This document shows, piece by piece, positions 1 through 8,717 of a stretch of DNA of 64,000 nucleotides (within the stretch, counting starts at the first letter, position 1; each line of letters opens with the position of its first letter). The notes below the pieces were generated by a model. It worked only from the letters and a program-made list of their open reading frames with translations, did no database searches and was not told the DNA's origin. Origin of the DNA: Parabacteroides sp. (GTDB lineage Bacteria; Bacteroidota; Bacteroidia; Bacteroidales; Tannerellaceae); NCBI GenBank assembly GCA_019417325.1, contig DXVO01000009.1, positions 165,433-229,432 on the forward strand, in the 5' to 3' direction. Made by a program: the position numbers and the translations under genes.

Positions 1-1207
1 ATCCTATCATCATATCCGTTTCCACTCCATAGAAATTCCATACCGGCAAACGTCCGTTCTGTTCATAAAATGCAAGGAATGATTTTACCATATCGTTGGC
101 ACGTTCCGGCTGTGTATAAGTAAATAACGGATGTGCGGCACGATAAGTATCCCAAAGGGAGAAGGTTGAATAATTCACCCAGCCATCCGTCTTATGCGTT
201 TTCTTATCCGGTCCATAATATGAATTATCCACATCACTGTAAATTGTCGGGGCAAGCATCGAATGATACATAGCCGTATAGAAATTCACCAAATCATCGG
301 TAACCGGACTTTTCACTTCAATCTTTGAAAGTTGTTTATTCCAATTAGCCACAGCCTGCTGATGATACAAATCAAAATCATTTTTCGGAGCTTCCGCCTG
401 TAAGTTTTGTGCAGCCCCTTCCATACTCACACCAGAGATAGCCGTAGTCACAAGAATCTCTTCATCTTTCTCCGTATTGAAATCGAAACGGGCGATATAA
501 GCAGTACCGATACGTCCCTTCTCTTTCGTATTAATTGCCGTAGTATCCATATGACAGGCGACAAACGGTTTGGAGAAGCGTGTTTTAAAATAGACATGCT
601 GGTCTTTCGCCCACCCGTCGGAAAAACGATAACCACGGATAGTTACCGAGTCAAGCACTTCAATATAAGAATCTGTTGTGAAATCCCAGTTCATTGCCTT
701 CTTCAGATTCAGGAATACGGAAGATTCCGCTTTCGGGAATGTATACCGTTGAATACCGCAACGTTCTGTAGCAGTCAGCTCCACATTAATATTATAATCT
801 TTCAGCAACACCCGATAATAGCCCGTAGATGCAGCTTCTTCATTATGAGAGAATGAAGAATAGATTCCTAACGGAGCCGGAGCTTCTTTATAAGGACGCG
901 TCACAGGCATAAATGAAATATCATACAAATCGCCTGCCCCGGTTCCTGAAAGATGGGTATGGCTAAATCCTGCAATAGTCGAATCAGGATAAAAATAACC
1001 GGAAATACGATCCCAACCAGGCAGCCCATTATCCGGACTCAGCTGTACCATACCGAACGGGACCTGTGCTCCCGGATAAGTATTACCCGTAAAATCGGTT
1101 CCGATAAAAGGATTTACATACTGTGTATAATCCGCCTCCTGTTGTTTTTCAGGCGTGCAGGCTGCCAAAGCCAGCAAGGAGATCGCCAATAAAGACATGT
1201 GCCTCAT
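1..1207 (-). CDS. GH92 family alpha-1,2-mannosidase lipoprotein (partial, 3' end outside window)
   Basis: Translating the minus strand from the ATG at 1207 gives an open frame to the window edge (about 402 codons). It begins with a lipoprotein signal (MRHMSLLAISLLALAAC, Cys about residue 17), followed by motifs typical of GH92: YVNPFIGTDFTGNTYPGAQ, PFGMVQLSPD, and FSHTHLSGTGAG. GH92 enzymes are calcium-dependent exo-alpha-mannosidases that trim mannose from N-glycans and mannans. The lipid anchor suggests a surface or periplasmic location. An in-frame ATG three codons later (1198) is an alternative start. It is the last visible gene of the sigma/FecR/SusCD cluster, 99 bp after susD, but a hairpin and its own -7 element lie between. 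The C-terminal catalytic part cannot be checked here. Confidence 0.9.
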   Translation of the reverse strand, partial: MRHMSLLAISLLALAACTPEKQQEADYTQYVNPFIGTDFTGNTYPGAQVPFGMVQLSPDNGLPGWDRISGYFYPDSTIAGFSHTHLSGTGAGDLYDISFMPVTRPYKEAPAPLGIYSSFSHNEEAASTGYYRVLLKDYNINVELTATERCGIQRYTFPKAESSVFLNLKKAMNWDFTTDSYIEVLDSVTIRGYRFSDGWAKDQHVYFKTRFSKPFVACHMDTTAINTKEKGRIGTAYIARFDFNTEKDEEILVTTAISGVSMEGAAQNLQAEAPKNDFDLYHQQAVANWNKQLSKIEVKSPVTDDLVNFYTAMYHSMLAPTIYSDVDNSYYGPDKKTHKTDGWVNYSTFSLWDTYRAAHPLFTYTQPERANDMVKSFLAFYEQNGRLPVWNFYGVETDMMIG

Positions 1208-1229
1208 GTTTAATTGGTTTAGTTTTGAA

Positions 1230-1237
1230 CAAAAATA
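1230..1237 (-). promoter_or_regulatory. -7 promoter element for the GH92 gene
   Basis: The minus strand reads TATTTTTG, an exact match to the Bacteroidetes TAnnTTTG element, about 22 bp before the ATG at 1207. It lies in the T-rich tail of the susD terminator hairpin, so terminator and promoter overlap. Confidence 0.55.
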
Positions 1238-1240
1238 CAA

Positions 1241-1278
1241 AAAAGAGACGCAACAAACAAAGTCATCGCGTCTCTTTT
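1241..1278 (-). terminator. Rho-independent terminator after susD
   Basis: An 11-bp perfect stem (AAAAGAGACGC at 1241-1251 with its complement at 1268-1278) is followed on the minus strand by a T-rich run. It sits 29 bp beyond the susD stop codon. Confidence 0.8.
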
Positions 1279-1306
1279 CCTTCCGAATTATATAATCTCT
1301 GTCAAA

Positions 1307-3214
1307 TTACCATCCCGGATTTTGTACCAAAGTAGGACAACGTTTCAATTCTTCCTGTAATATAGGAAAAAGATATGAACGAGGACTGCTGAAAATTCGT
1401 CCTTCTTTCGCGTCAAAACGTATCATTTTATAATGTTTGCCATTTACGACAATCTTTCCGTTCGGGTCCTCTACCGGTTTCATGCCATGAGAGAAACGTT
1501 GTGTTTTGGGGTACGGCCAGCTATTCGCATCTTTATATGCTTTTTCTTTTGTTATTTCCACTGTATTATCCGGGTCCATATACAAACGGCTCAACCAATA
1601 ACGGTTATTTTCATAGAATAATTCTATGCGTCTCTCACGTTGTATATATTCCTTCATCAGTTCCCTATTCGTTTTCGTTTCCGGAGGCATCGGAGCCATA
1701 AAGGAACGGGCACGAACTCCATTTATCAAATCGTAAATTTCGGCATTCGGACCAGTCGTTTCATTCACTGCCTCAGAATAAATATAAATAAATTCAGGAA
1801 GACGCCAGATTGCCGGGCCATTTATCTGATAACCACCCATACTGCGGTTCCATCCATCTTTAAAGAATTTACGCATATAATATCCGGTATGAGAAGCATT
1901 ATCCAGATAACTGCCACTTACAGCATCGTTTCCTTCCGCTGTATTCAATTGGTTTCCACCATACCAGGAACCATGATAGCGGATATCACGATAGAAACGC
2001 GGGTCACGTTGTACACTTTCATAAGGATTTTCATCATCATAACCATCATTTTTTGCTCTGGATGCATAAACCGGATAGCCATATCCGTCGGAGGCTATAT
2101 ATTCGTATTCATCCACTTGTTCCTGTAATGGTCTCTGCCGTGCATGACCACCCTGTGAAGGGGGCATCATATCACCATTCCAACTGCTATCCTTGTCTTT
2201 CGTAACAAACCAGACCCATTCATCCTGGATAGATTCCATATCAAACAACATTTGCCACAAACGATGTTGTACCTTTTTATTATTGGTATCGGATTTACCG
2301 TCAATGTCCCTGAAATCATTCTTATCATATTTTTCATACAATTTATAGCGGATCGAGCCATCATCTTTCGTACAATCCAGAACAGCTTTGGCTGCTTGTT
2401 TGGCTTTCTCCCAACGTTGCGGATCATATGTATATTGTTCTTTAAATTGACGAGTATCGTCGGACAACGTTCCCCCGTTCCAAAGCGGAGTAGCAACCAT
2501 CCAACGAACCATCGCTATTAATCCTAAACAAGCACCTTTATCTACGCGACCAAAATATTGCCCACCATTCCAGCCGTCCACACGACAGTAAGCAGAATCG
2601 GCATCTGCACAAATCTTTTCCACGACATCATGGACGGATATCTTTTTAAAATCCATATCACCGCCCGGATTAACAACATGACTGACATAGGGTATTTCTC
2701 CATATTCCCGAAACAATAAATAATGAAGATACCCCCTTAAATAATAAACTTCTCCCAATCGCCTCTTCAAATCACCAGTCCGTCCATCCTGGGGATTATC
2801 CGGTGTATTGTATTTGGCAACTCCTTCCAAAATGACATTTGCTTTACGTATTTTGGTATATACGCCATTCCAATATTGCCCATGTTCGCTGTTGCCCGGC
2901 ATACCTTGAGAAGCCCCATAATTGCCCACATGAAACTGATGTGGGATAGCCTCCTCATGGCTACTGGCACTACATTCGTCTGTAATACTACTTATACTAA
3001 AATGCTTGAGGAAAAGCAACGGACTATTGGCAAACTTACTATTAGCATATAAATCGGTTACCAGCGCTTCCACCTTTTCATAACGGGAAAACACTTGTTC
3101 CTCTGTTGTCTTATCATCCGGTTGCCGTTCCAGATAGTCGTCGCATGAGGTAAAGAAAGTGAGACAGGAGGATAATCCGGCAAGTAATAGAATCTTATTC
3201 ATTCTGGTTTTCAT
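1307..3214 (-). CDS. SusD/RagB family nutrient-binding outer-membrane lipoprotein
   Basis: 635-residue SusD homologue with a lipoprotein signal (lipobox ending FTSC near residue 24). The helical TPR-like scaffold typical of SusD follows, including a conserved C-terminal stretch (RRIELFYENNRYW) and the ending LVQNPGW seen in many SusD proteins. It caps the SusC channel on the cell surface and captures oligosaccharide. Its start is 7 bp from the SusC stop, so the two are co-translated from one transcript. A second in-frame Met four codons in (MNKILL) is an equally good start. Linkage to GH92 and GH38 mannosidases points to a mannose-containing glycan; that ligand is inferred. Confidence 0.93.
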   Translation of the reverse strand: MKTRMNKILLLAGLSSCLTFFTSCDDYLERQPDDKTTEEQVFSRYEKVEALVTDLYANSKFANSPLLFLKHFSISSITDECSASSHEEAIPHQFHVGNYGASQGMPGNSEHGQYWNGVYTKIRKANVILEGVAKYNTPDNPQDGRTGDLKRRLGEVYYLRGYLHYLLFREYGEIPYVSHVVNPGGDMDFKKISVHDVVEKICADADSAYCRVDGWNGGQYFGRVDKGACLGLIAMVRWMVATPLWNGGTLSDDTRQFKEQYTYDPQRWEKAKQAAKAVLDCTKDDGSIRYKLYEKYDKNDFRDIDGKSDTNNKKVQHRLWQMLFDMESIQDEWVWFVTKDKDSSWNGDMMPPSQGGHARQRPLQEQVDEYEYIASDGYGYPVYASRAKNDGYDDENPYESVQRDPRFYRDIRYHGSWYGGNQLNTAEGNDAVSGSYLDNASHTGYYMRKFFKDGWNRSMGGYQINGPAIWRLPEFIYIYSEAVNETTGPNAEIYDLINGVRARSFMAPMPPETKTNRELMKEYIQRERRIELFYENNRYWLSRLYMDPDNTVEITKEKAYKDANSWPYPKTQRFSHGMKPVEDPNGKIVVNGKHYKMIRFDAKEGRIFSSPRSYLFPILQEELKRCPTLVQNPGW

Positions 3215-3220
3215 TTAAGG

Positions 3221-6200
3221 TTAATATGTAATATCTACTCCAAAGTTAAATACGCGTTGTATCGGATACCAGGCGCCATTACCCTCTTTGGTTTCCGGGT
3301 CTACATCCACATTTTTTAAACCGTCAATAGTCAGCAGGTTCATTCCCTGTACATAAAAACGTACATTTTGTAATCCGGCAAAACGGATTGCACTCTTCGG
3401 CAATGTATAGCCCACTTCCATATTCTTCAAACGGAGATACGAAGCATTATATAAAAACAAGCTGCTTGCTCCGTTTTTATTATTTTCATAGGCTCCGATT
3501 GTCAAACGCGGATAAGTGGCTTCATCTGCTGTTGCTTCCGTCCAGCGTTGCAGGTGCATTGGTTTTACTTTACCCAACTGGTCCTGTTCATAGGCCGGGA
3601 AGTCCCATGTCGCAGCACCGGTCAACAGCAGACTGCTTTTTGCAGCTCCCTGAAACAATAAACTTACATCAAACCCTTTATACTGAAAACCGACAGGTAT
3701 ACCGAACTGGATTTCCGGAGTACGTGGATTTCCCATCGCGCGCTTATCGCCCTCATCCGTAATTTTACCATCTCCGTTTAAATCTTTATAGACAACATCT
3801 CCCGGATAAAGTTTACCCCATGGTTGGAAGCCTTGTCCGTTATTCATGGCATTCAGTCGATCTGCTTCTTCTTGGTTATGTACAAAATGGTCTACTTCAT
3901 ACAGGAGATATTCATCAATACGTTTGCCGGTATTCCTACGCCACTCATTATCGTAATGAACTTCATTCATGAATTTGATTTTATTGCGGGCAAAAGTAAA
4001 GTTGGGTTTGATATAATAACGGAATTCTTTTCCAATTTGCCCGGTCCATCCTATTTCAAAATCAATTCCTTGATTATCTACAATACCGGAGTTAATATAT
4101 GGTGCGCTCTTTCCTACAATATGTGGAAAACCTAACTTATTATTATCACTCAGGCTTGTAATAATATCAAACCGGTGTTCATTAAAATAATCTACACTCA
4201 AAGTCAAACGCCCCCGGAAAAATGCAGCATCCAAACCTATATTCAGCTTACGAGCTTTTTCCCAGGTAAGGCTGGGATTGGCAAAATTGCCTTCACTCAA
4301 ACCATCATAACCATTTCCAAACTCATTTATACCGAACGAATAACCACTTCCTCCCTGATAAAATTGCAGATAAGCAAAACGGTCATCATTACTATCCGAT
4401 ATTTTATCACTTCCTACCATACCAAAAGACGTTCTAAATTTCAGGCTCTCCAGCCAATCCCGGGTCCTCTCCATGAAGCTTTCACGCGAAATAACCCAAC
4501 CGATTGAACCTGCCGGAAATGTACCATACCGTTTACCCGGAGCAAAGTTTTCAGAGCCATTACGTCCGATATTAAATTCTGCCAGATATTTATTATCATA
4601 AGCATACGTAGCACGTCCGGTCATACCTTGGTAGCGATATGCCACACGGTTATCATACGTTCGGTTCGAACGGTTTATCAAAATCATTGCAGACACATCA
4701 TGTTTTCCAAAGGAACGCATATAGTCCAGTTTCAACTGATAATAAGTCTTGCTTTCCGATGGCTTATGGCTAAAACTATTACGGATAGTTTCATCTTTAT
4801 CATACCATGGGTTTCCCTTTACATATTTTCCGGAATAATTGGAATGATTCATATAATAATCCCCATTAGTTCCTTCGGCTGGTTGGAAAGTCGCATAACG
4901 GCTGTAAACGGCATAACCATCTTTTCGTTCTTCAAAATTGCGATGTATCCAACTTCCTTCAGAAGCATCATATGAAAACGTACCTTCAATCTTCAATCCT
5001 TTTGTAATAAAATCCAGCTTATGTCCAATAGCGAATGAACCATTCAAATAAGTATTTTTATCAATCAGATATCCGGAACGGGAAAGTTCCCCCAGCAAGT
5101 TTAGACGATGCTTGGAATCACCATATAACAATCCGTAAGGGTTATTTAAAACGTAGTCATTATTTTCTGTGTTTCCGTTATTCGGCAAAGTAATAGGCAA
5201 ATAAGGCGGCTGTGTATTACAAATAGCCACCACACGCCCTGCAGTAGTCCCCGGAGCATGCCGGTCTGTAATACGTGCACCCAAATCTACTTTTACCCAA
5301 AAATCTTTAGTTATATCTACGTCCACATTCGCCCTGAAATTATAACGTTTGAAATGCACCTGCGTATCGTGTTCAGTCACATCCGTATGCTTATAGTTCC
5401 CATCCTGTGAAAAATAGTTTGCCATTACATAATAACGTGCTCTTTCAGACCCACCCCGGACAGACAAACTGTAGTCCTGTTGCATACCTGTTTTGAATGC
5501 TTCTTTGAAATAATCCCAGTTATAGCCAAGTCCATCCGAATTATCCCCCTTTGCCTTTCGGAAATTATCAATAGATTCCCGACTAAACAGATTTAATTTA
5601 GCTGGGTCCACATTCGGGTTACTATTCACCATTGCTTCATTATACAGAGTAGCATAATCAGCCGAACCTAAATAAGTCGGAAATTTAACCGGACGGTTCG
5701 TTCCGACAGAACCTTTAAAATTTATACTCGGTTTCTCTGATGCTTTTCCTCGTTTGGTGGTAACAATAATTACCCCGTTTGCCCCTCTCACACCATAAGG
5801 AGCCGTAGCAGAAGCATCTTTCAGGATAGTGAATGTTTCAATTTCTTCGGGTGCGAGATAACTCATATCCCGTTCCACGCCATCAACAATTACAATCGGT
5901 GACTGGTCTCCATAAGTAGCCAAACCACGTATTTTAAGATTTGCCCGGTCTACTCCCGGTTCTCCTCCGTCAAATTGGTTTACCATCAACCCCGGCAGAC
6001 GTCCGGCAAGTGCATTATTCAGATTCGCCGTAGGACTCTGTTTCAAATCTTTTGTGGTAATAGTTGCTACAGAACCAGTTATCGTCGCCTTTTTCTGGGT
6101 AACATATCCCACAACAACTACCTCTTCCAAAGCCTTGGTATCTTCTATCAAATCCACATTCAGTACATGTTGACCGTTTATCTGAACTTCTTTAGGTTGA

Positions 6201-6751
6201 TAACCAACATACGAAAATACCAGACTGGCTTTTGAATAGGGAGCCATAATCTCATAATTCCCGTTTACGTCTGTTATCACACCAGTCATCGAACCTTTTA
6301 CCATGATATTCACACCGGGCAATGGTCCCATTTCATCTGAGACTTTTCCTTTTACTTTAAAGCCTTCCTGAACTACAGACTTCACATCCAATGTACTTTT
6401 TTCCAAAGAGAACAATATCACCTGCCCGTTTTCTATCTTATACGAACAATGCTGGTTCTCCAGTAAAATATGAAGAATCTCCTCTAATGTTGCATTTTGA
6501 GTATGACAGGTAACCAATACTTCATCATTCAAAACATTATTCGAATAAATAATACTGACACCTGTTTGCTCTTCTACCTTTTCCAAGGCTTTCTTTAAAG
6601 TAGTGTTAGTACACGATAATTTGACTTGCGATTTCAATACATTTGCGAACATGCTCATCGACACACAGCTACATAGGCCGATAGTCAATACTTTTCTCCA
6701 TCGCTCTTTCTTTTGATAAGGGTTTCCCTGCTCATTTCTAATCTTTTTCAT
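3221..6751 (-). CDS. SusC/RagA family TonB-dependent transporter with STN signalling domain
   Basis: 1176 residues. After a signal-anchor region (about residues 20-40) comes an STN domain (about 45-115: VKLSCTNTTLKKALEKVEEQ onward). A carboxypeptidase-like regulatory domain follows (about 130-215, ending in VDLIEDTKALEEVVVVGY), then a TonB plug (GATITGS-like region through YGVRGANGVIIVTTKRG) and a C-terminal 22-strand barrel ending in aromatic FNFGVDITY. It imports the SusD-captured glycan using TonB energy. The STN domain contacts the periplasmic part of FecR to report substrate. Gene order sigma-FecR-SusC-SusD is exactly that of a trans-envelope regulated PUL. The FecR gene ends 41 bp upstream. 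Confidence 0.95.
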   Translation of the reverse strand: MKKIRNEQGNPYQKKERWRKVLTIGLCSCVSMSMFANVLKSQVKLSCTNTTLKKALEKVEEQTGVSIIYSNNVLNDEVLVTCHTQNATLEEILHILLENQHCSYKIENGQVILFSLEKSTLDVKSVVQEGFKVKGKVSDEMGPLPGVNIMVKGSMTGVITDVNGNYEIMAPYSKASLVFSYVGYQPKEVQINGQHVLNVDLIEDTKALEEVVVVGYVTQKKATITGSVATITTKDLKQSPTANLNNALAGRLPGLMVNQFDGGEPGVDRANLKIRGLATYGDQSPIVIVDGVERDMSYLAPEEIETFTILKDASATAPYGVRGANGVIIVTTKRGKASEKPSINFKGSVGTNRPVKFPTYLGSADYATLYNEAMVNSNPNVDPAKLNLFSRESIDNFRKAKGDNSDGLGYNWDYFKEAFKTGMQQDYSLSVRGGSERARYYVMANYFSQDGNYKHTDVTEHDTQVHFKRYNFRANVDVDITKDFWVKVDLGARITDRHAPGTTAGRVVAICNTQPPYLPITLPNNGNTENNDYVLNNPYGLLYGDSKHRLNLLGELSRSGYLIDKNTYLNGSFAIGHKLDFITKGLKIEGTFSYDASEGSWIHRNFEERKDGYAVYSRYATFQPAEGTNGDYYMNHSNYSGKYVKGNPWYDKDETIRNSFSHKPSESKTYYQLKLDYMRSFGKHDVSAMILINRSNRTYDNRVAYRYQGMTGRATYAYDNKYLAEFNIGRNGSENFAPGKRYGTFPAGSIGWVISRESFMERTRDWLESLKFRTSFGMVGSDKISDSNDDRFAYLQFYQGGSGYSFGINEFGNGYDGLSEGNFANPSLTWEKARKLNIGLDAAFFRGRLTLSVDYFNEHRFDIITSLSDNNKLGFPHIVGKSAPYINSGIVDNQGIDFEIGWTGQIGKEFRYYIKPNFTFARNKIKFMNEVHYDNEWRRNTGKRIDEYLLYEVDHFVHNQEEADRLNAMNNGQGFQPWGKLYPGDVVYKDLNGDGKITDEGDKRAMGNPRTPEIQFGIPVGFQYKGFDVSLLFQGAAKSSLLLTGAATWDFPAYEQDQLGKVKPMHLQRWTEATADEATYPRLTIGAYENNKNGASSLFLYNASYLRLKNMEVGYTLPKSAIRFAGLQNVRFYVQGMNLLTIDGLKNVDVDPETKEGNGAWYPIQRVFNFGVDITY

Positions 6752-6792
6752 AAAGATAGATTTAATATATTAATTAACAATTGGTTCTTTTC

Positions 6793-7875
6793 TCACCTGG
6801 CGGTCAGTTTATATAGTTGGTTCTTTTCTCCATAAGGTGTAAGGGTTTGCATCAGGACATTCAGTGTTTCTTCCGGAGTATTTTTCATATCCAGACTTCC
6901 CGACACTTTATAATTATCATATTCCGGATAAAGTAAGGTTACTTTTACATTATATATCTTTTCGACTTTATGGAGCACTTTAGATAAAGGCTCTTTGCTA
7001 AATTTCAGTTTGCCGTTTATCCAGGATACATAATCGGAGACATCCACCCCTTTAATCTGTTCGTTGCCGGTTTCAGGAGAATATCCATAATATTGGTTAG
7101 GCTCCAGTATCACCTTACCCGACTTGCTTTCCAGAGCAATTTTTCCTGTCACCAAAACAGCTTCAAACAGCTCTCCTTCCTCTGACAGCACATTAAATTG
7201 GGTACCTAATACTTCTACAGACTTATAAGCAGTCTGCACAACAAAACGCCGAATGCTTTCTTCCTTTTTTACATTAAAATAGGCTTCCCCTTCCAAGTAT
7301 ACTTCCCTTTGCGCTCCATCAAAAGAGGAAGGATAAACAAGTGTAGAGCCAGAATTCAAATAAACTTGCGTTCCATCTGCTAAAATCATTTTAGTCCGTT
7401 TTCCATAAGGTACATAAAGCGTGTTTAAAACAGTTTCTGCATCCTCTTCTATTTTAATAGAGTCATTAATCAGAATCTGCCCCTGGCGGTTATAAGAAAT
7501 CACAGCGGAAGAGTCGGAAAGTACGATTGGTTTATCATTATTCACCATCAAGATAATTTCCTTTTGCTTATCAAAATTGCCTAATAAGGTTTTGTAGTCA
7601 TATTGGGGAAGTTGTCTTTCTGGTATGATAAACCATAATAAAGCTGCAGCCACACTTGCGACAGTTGCAACAACCGTATACAATACATATTTTTTCCGTG
7701 GTCTGACAGCCTGCTTATTTACAGAAATAGTCATTTCAGTTAAAGCCCAGGCAACTTGTAGTTCTTTAAAGCGTAATTTATTATCTTCACTTGCTTCAAT
7801 CCAACGTAAAACATTTCGCGCCTCATCCAGTGAGCATTCATGTTTTATGTATTTTATTAATAATCCGTCTTCCAT
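6793..7875 (-). CDS. FecR-type anti-sigma factor
   Basis: 360 residues: an N-terminal cytoplasmic anti-sigma region with conserved Trp residues (RWIEASEDN), one membrane segment (about 66-86, YVLYTVVATVASVAAALLWF), a periplasmic FecR domain (LADGTQVYLNSGSTLVYP, EVYLEGEAYFNV), and a C-terminal DUF4974-like domain (WINGKLKFSKEPLSKVL). It holds the ECF sigma factor at the membrane and releases it when the STN domain of SusC signals substrate. It lies between the sigma factor (71 bp upstream) and SusC (41 bp downstream), all in one direction. Confidence 0.93.
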   Translation of the reverse strand: MEDGLLIKYIKHECSLDEARNVLRWIEASEDNKLRFKELQVAWALTEMTISVNKQAVRPRKKYVLYTVVATVASVAAALLWFIIPERQLPQYDYKTLLGNFDKQKEIILMVNNDKPIVLSDSSAVISYNRQGQILINDSIKIEEDAETVLNTLYVPYGKRTKMILADGTQVYLNSGSTLVYPSSFDGAQREVYLEGEAYFNVKKEESIRRFVVQTAYKSVEVLGTQFNVLSEEGELFEAVLVTGKIALESKSGKVILEPNQYYGYSPETGNEQIKGVDVSDYVSWINGKLKFSKEPLSKVLHKVEKIYNVKVTLLYPEYDNYKVSGSLDMKNTPEETLNVLMQTLTPYGEKNQLYKLTAR

Positions 7876-7946
7876 TCTATATACATTCGTTCAAACAGAA
7901 GAACACCATTTGATAATAGTTACCCTAAAAATAACTTGCATTTTTT

Positions 7947-8531
7947 TTAAAATATACCATAAAATAAAATGAAAAGGATTTTATATGCCTCCGGCAAATC
8001 TCCTTTTATCTGTCTAAGAGCCTTTGCCAGATGATATTCTACCGTTTTTTCTATTATTTGAAGCCGGGCGGCTATCTCTTTATTTTTAAGTCCGTCTTTC
8101 CGGCTCATCCAAAATATTTCCCGGGTTTTAGGAGACAATTTCAATAAAGAAGCATGAATAGATTGTTCCAGATCTTTTGTAAAAAGAGAACACAAAGCAT
8201 CATCTTCCAGAACATAGGCGTTACTTCTCAAATAAATCTGTTCTTCGGTAAGGGATTCAATAGGTACCATCTCCAGCTTTTCATTACGTATATGGTTCAG
8301 GCATTTGTTTCGAGTAACAACCATCAGGTATTGAATCAGGTTCGTGTCATCCGCCAAATCTTTTCTTTTATCCCATAAAACGAGGAAAACATCCTGTACG
8401 ATTTCCTCTGCAACTTCTACTTTCAGAACATATATTTTAGAGAACATGAACAAGCGTTTTTTATACGTCGAAACCACTTGTCTGAAAGTTTGTTCATTTC
8501 CAGATTTTAAATCACTAATACTTATATCCAT
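7947..8531 (-). CDS. ECF sigma-70 family RNA polymerase sigma factor
   Basis: 194 residues with the two ECF regions: sigma2 (about 15-85; VAEEIVQDVFLVLWDKR) and sigma4 (about 125-180; LSPKTREIFWMSRKDGLKNKEIAARL helix-turn-helix). It recruits RNA polymerase to the SusC/SusD operon once freed by the adjacent FecR. The start ATG at 8531 is preceded by a good promoter (8570-8601). Paired with FecR and an STN-containing SusC, it is the regulator of this PUL. Confidence 0.95.
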   Translation of the reverse strand: MDISISDLKSGNEQTFRQVVSTYKKRLFMFSKIYVLKVEVAEEIVQDVFLVLWDKRKDLADDTNLIQYLMVVTRNKCLNHIRNEKLEMVPIESLTEEQIYLRSNAYVLEDDALCSLFTKDLEQSIHASLLKLSPKTREIFWMSRKDGLKNKEIAARLQIIEKTVEYHLAKALRQIKGDLPEAYKILFILFYGIF

Positions 8532-8569
8532 GTTAAAGCCTCATAGGGTAGTTTCACCAGCAGTTTACG

Positions 8570-8601
8570 CAAATATACAATAAAACAAATACATCCGGCA
8601 A
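8570..8601 (-). promoter_or_regulatory. Promoter of the ECF sigma gene
   Basis: The minus strand carries TATATTTG (8570-8577) and a TTG (8599-8601) 21 bp upstream, matching the Bacteroidetes -33/-7 layout. It lies about 40 bp before the sigma gene start. Confidence 0.65.
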
Positions 8602-8666
8602 CTCCATTAATAACTATTTTACAATACATTCCAAATGAATGTGAAAGCGACCATTATTAAATAGAA

Positions 8667-8691
8667 AAGCCACCGGATTACCCGGCGGCTT
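8667..8691 (-). terminator. Terminator after the GH38 gene
   Basis: GC-rich hairpin AAGCC-a-CCGG-atta-c-CCGG-c-GGCTT followed on the minus strand by TTTTCTATTTAA, 27 bp beyond the GH38 stop codon. Confidence 0.85.
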
Positions 8692-8717
8692 CTCATCTCT
8701 CCCTATAAAATAAAACA

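Noticed and set aside
407..856. Plus-strand ORF of 149 codons
   Set aside because: It lies antisense within the GH92 mannosidase reading frame, which is supported by clear family motifs.
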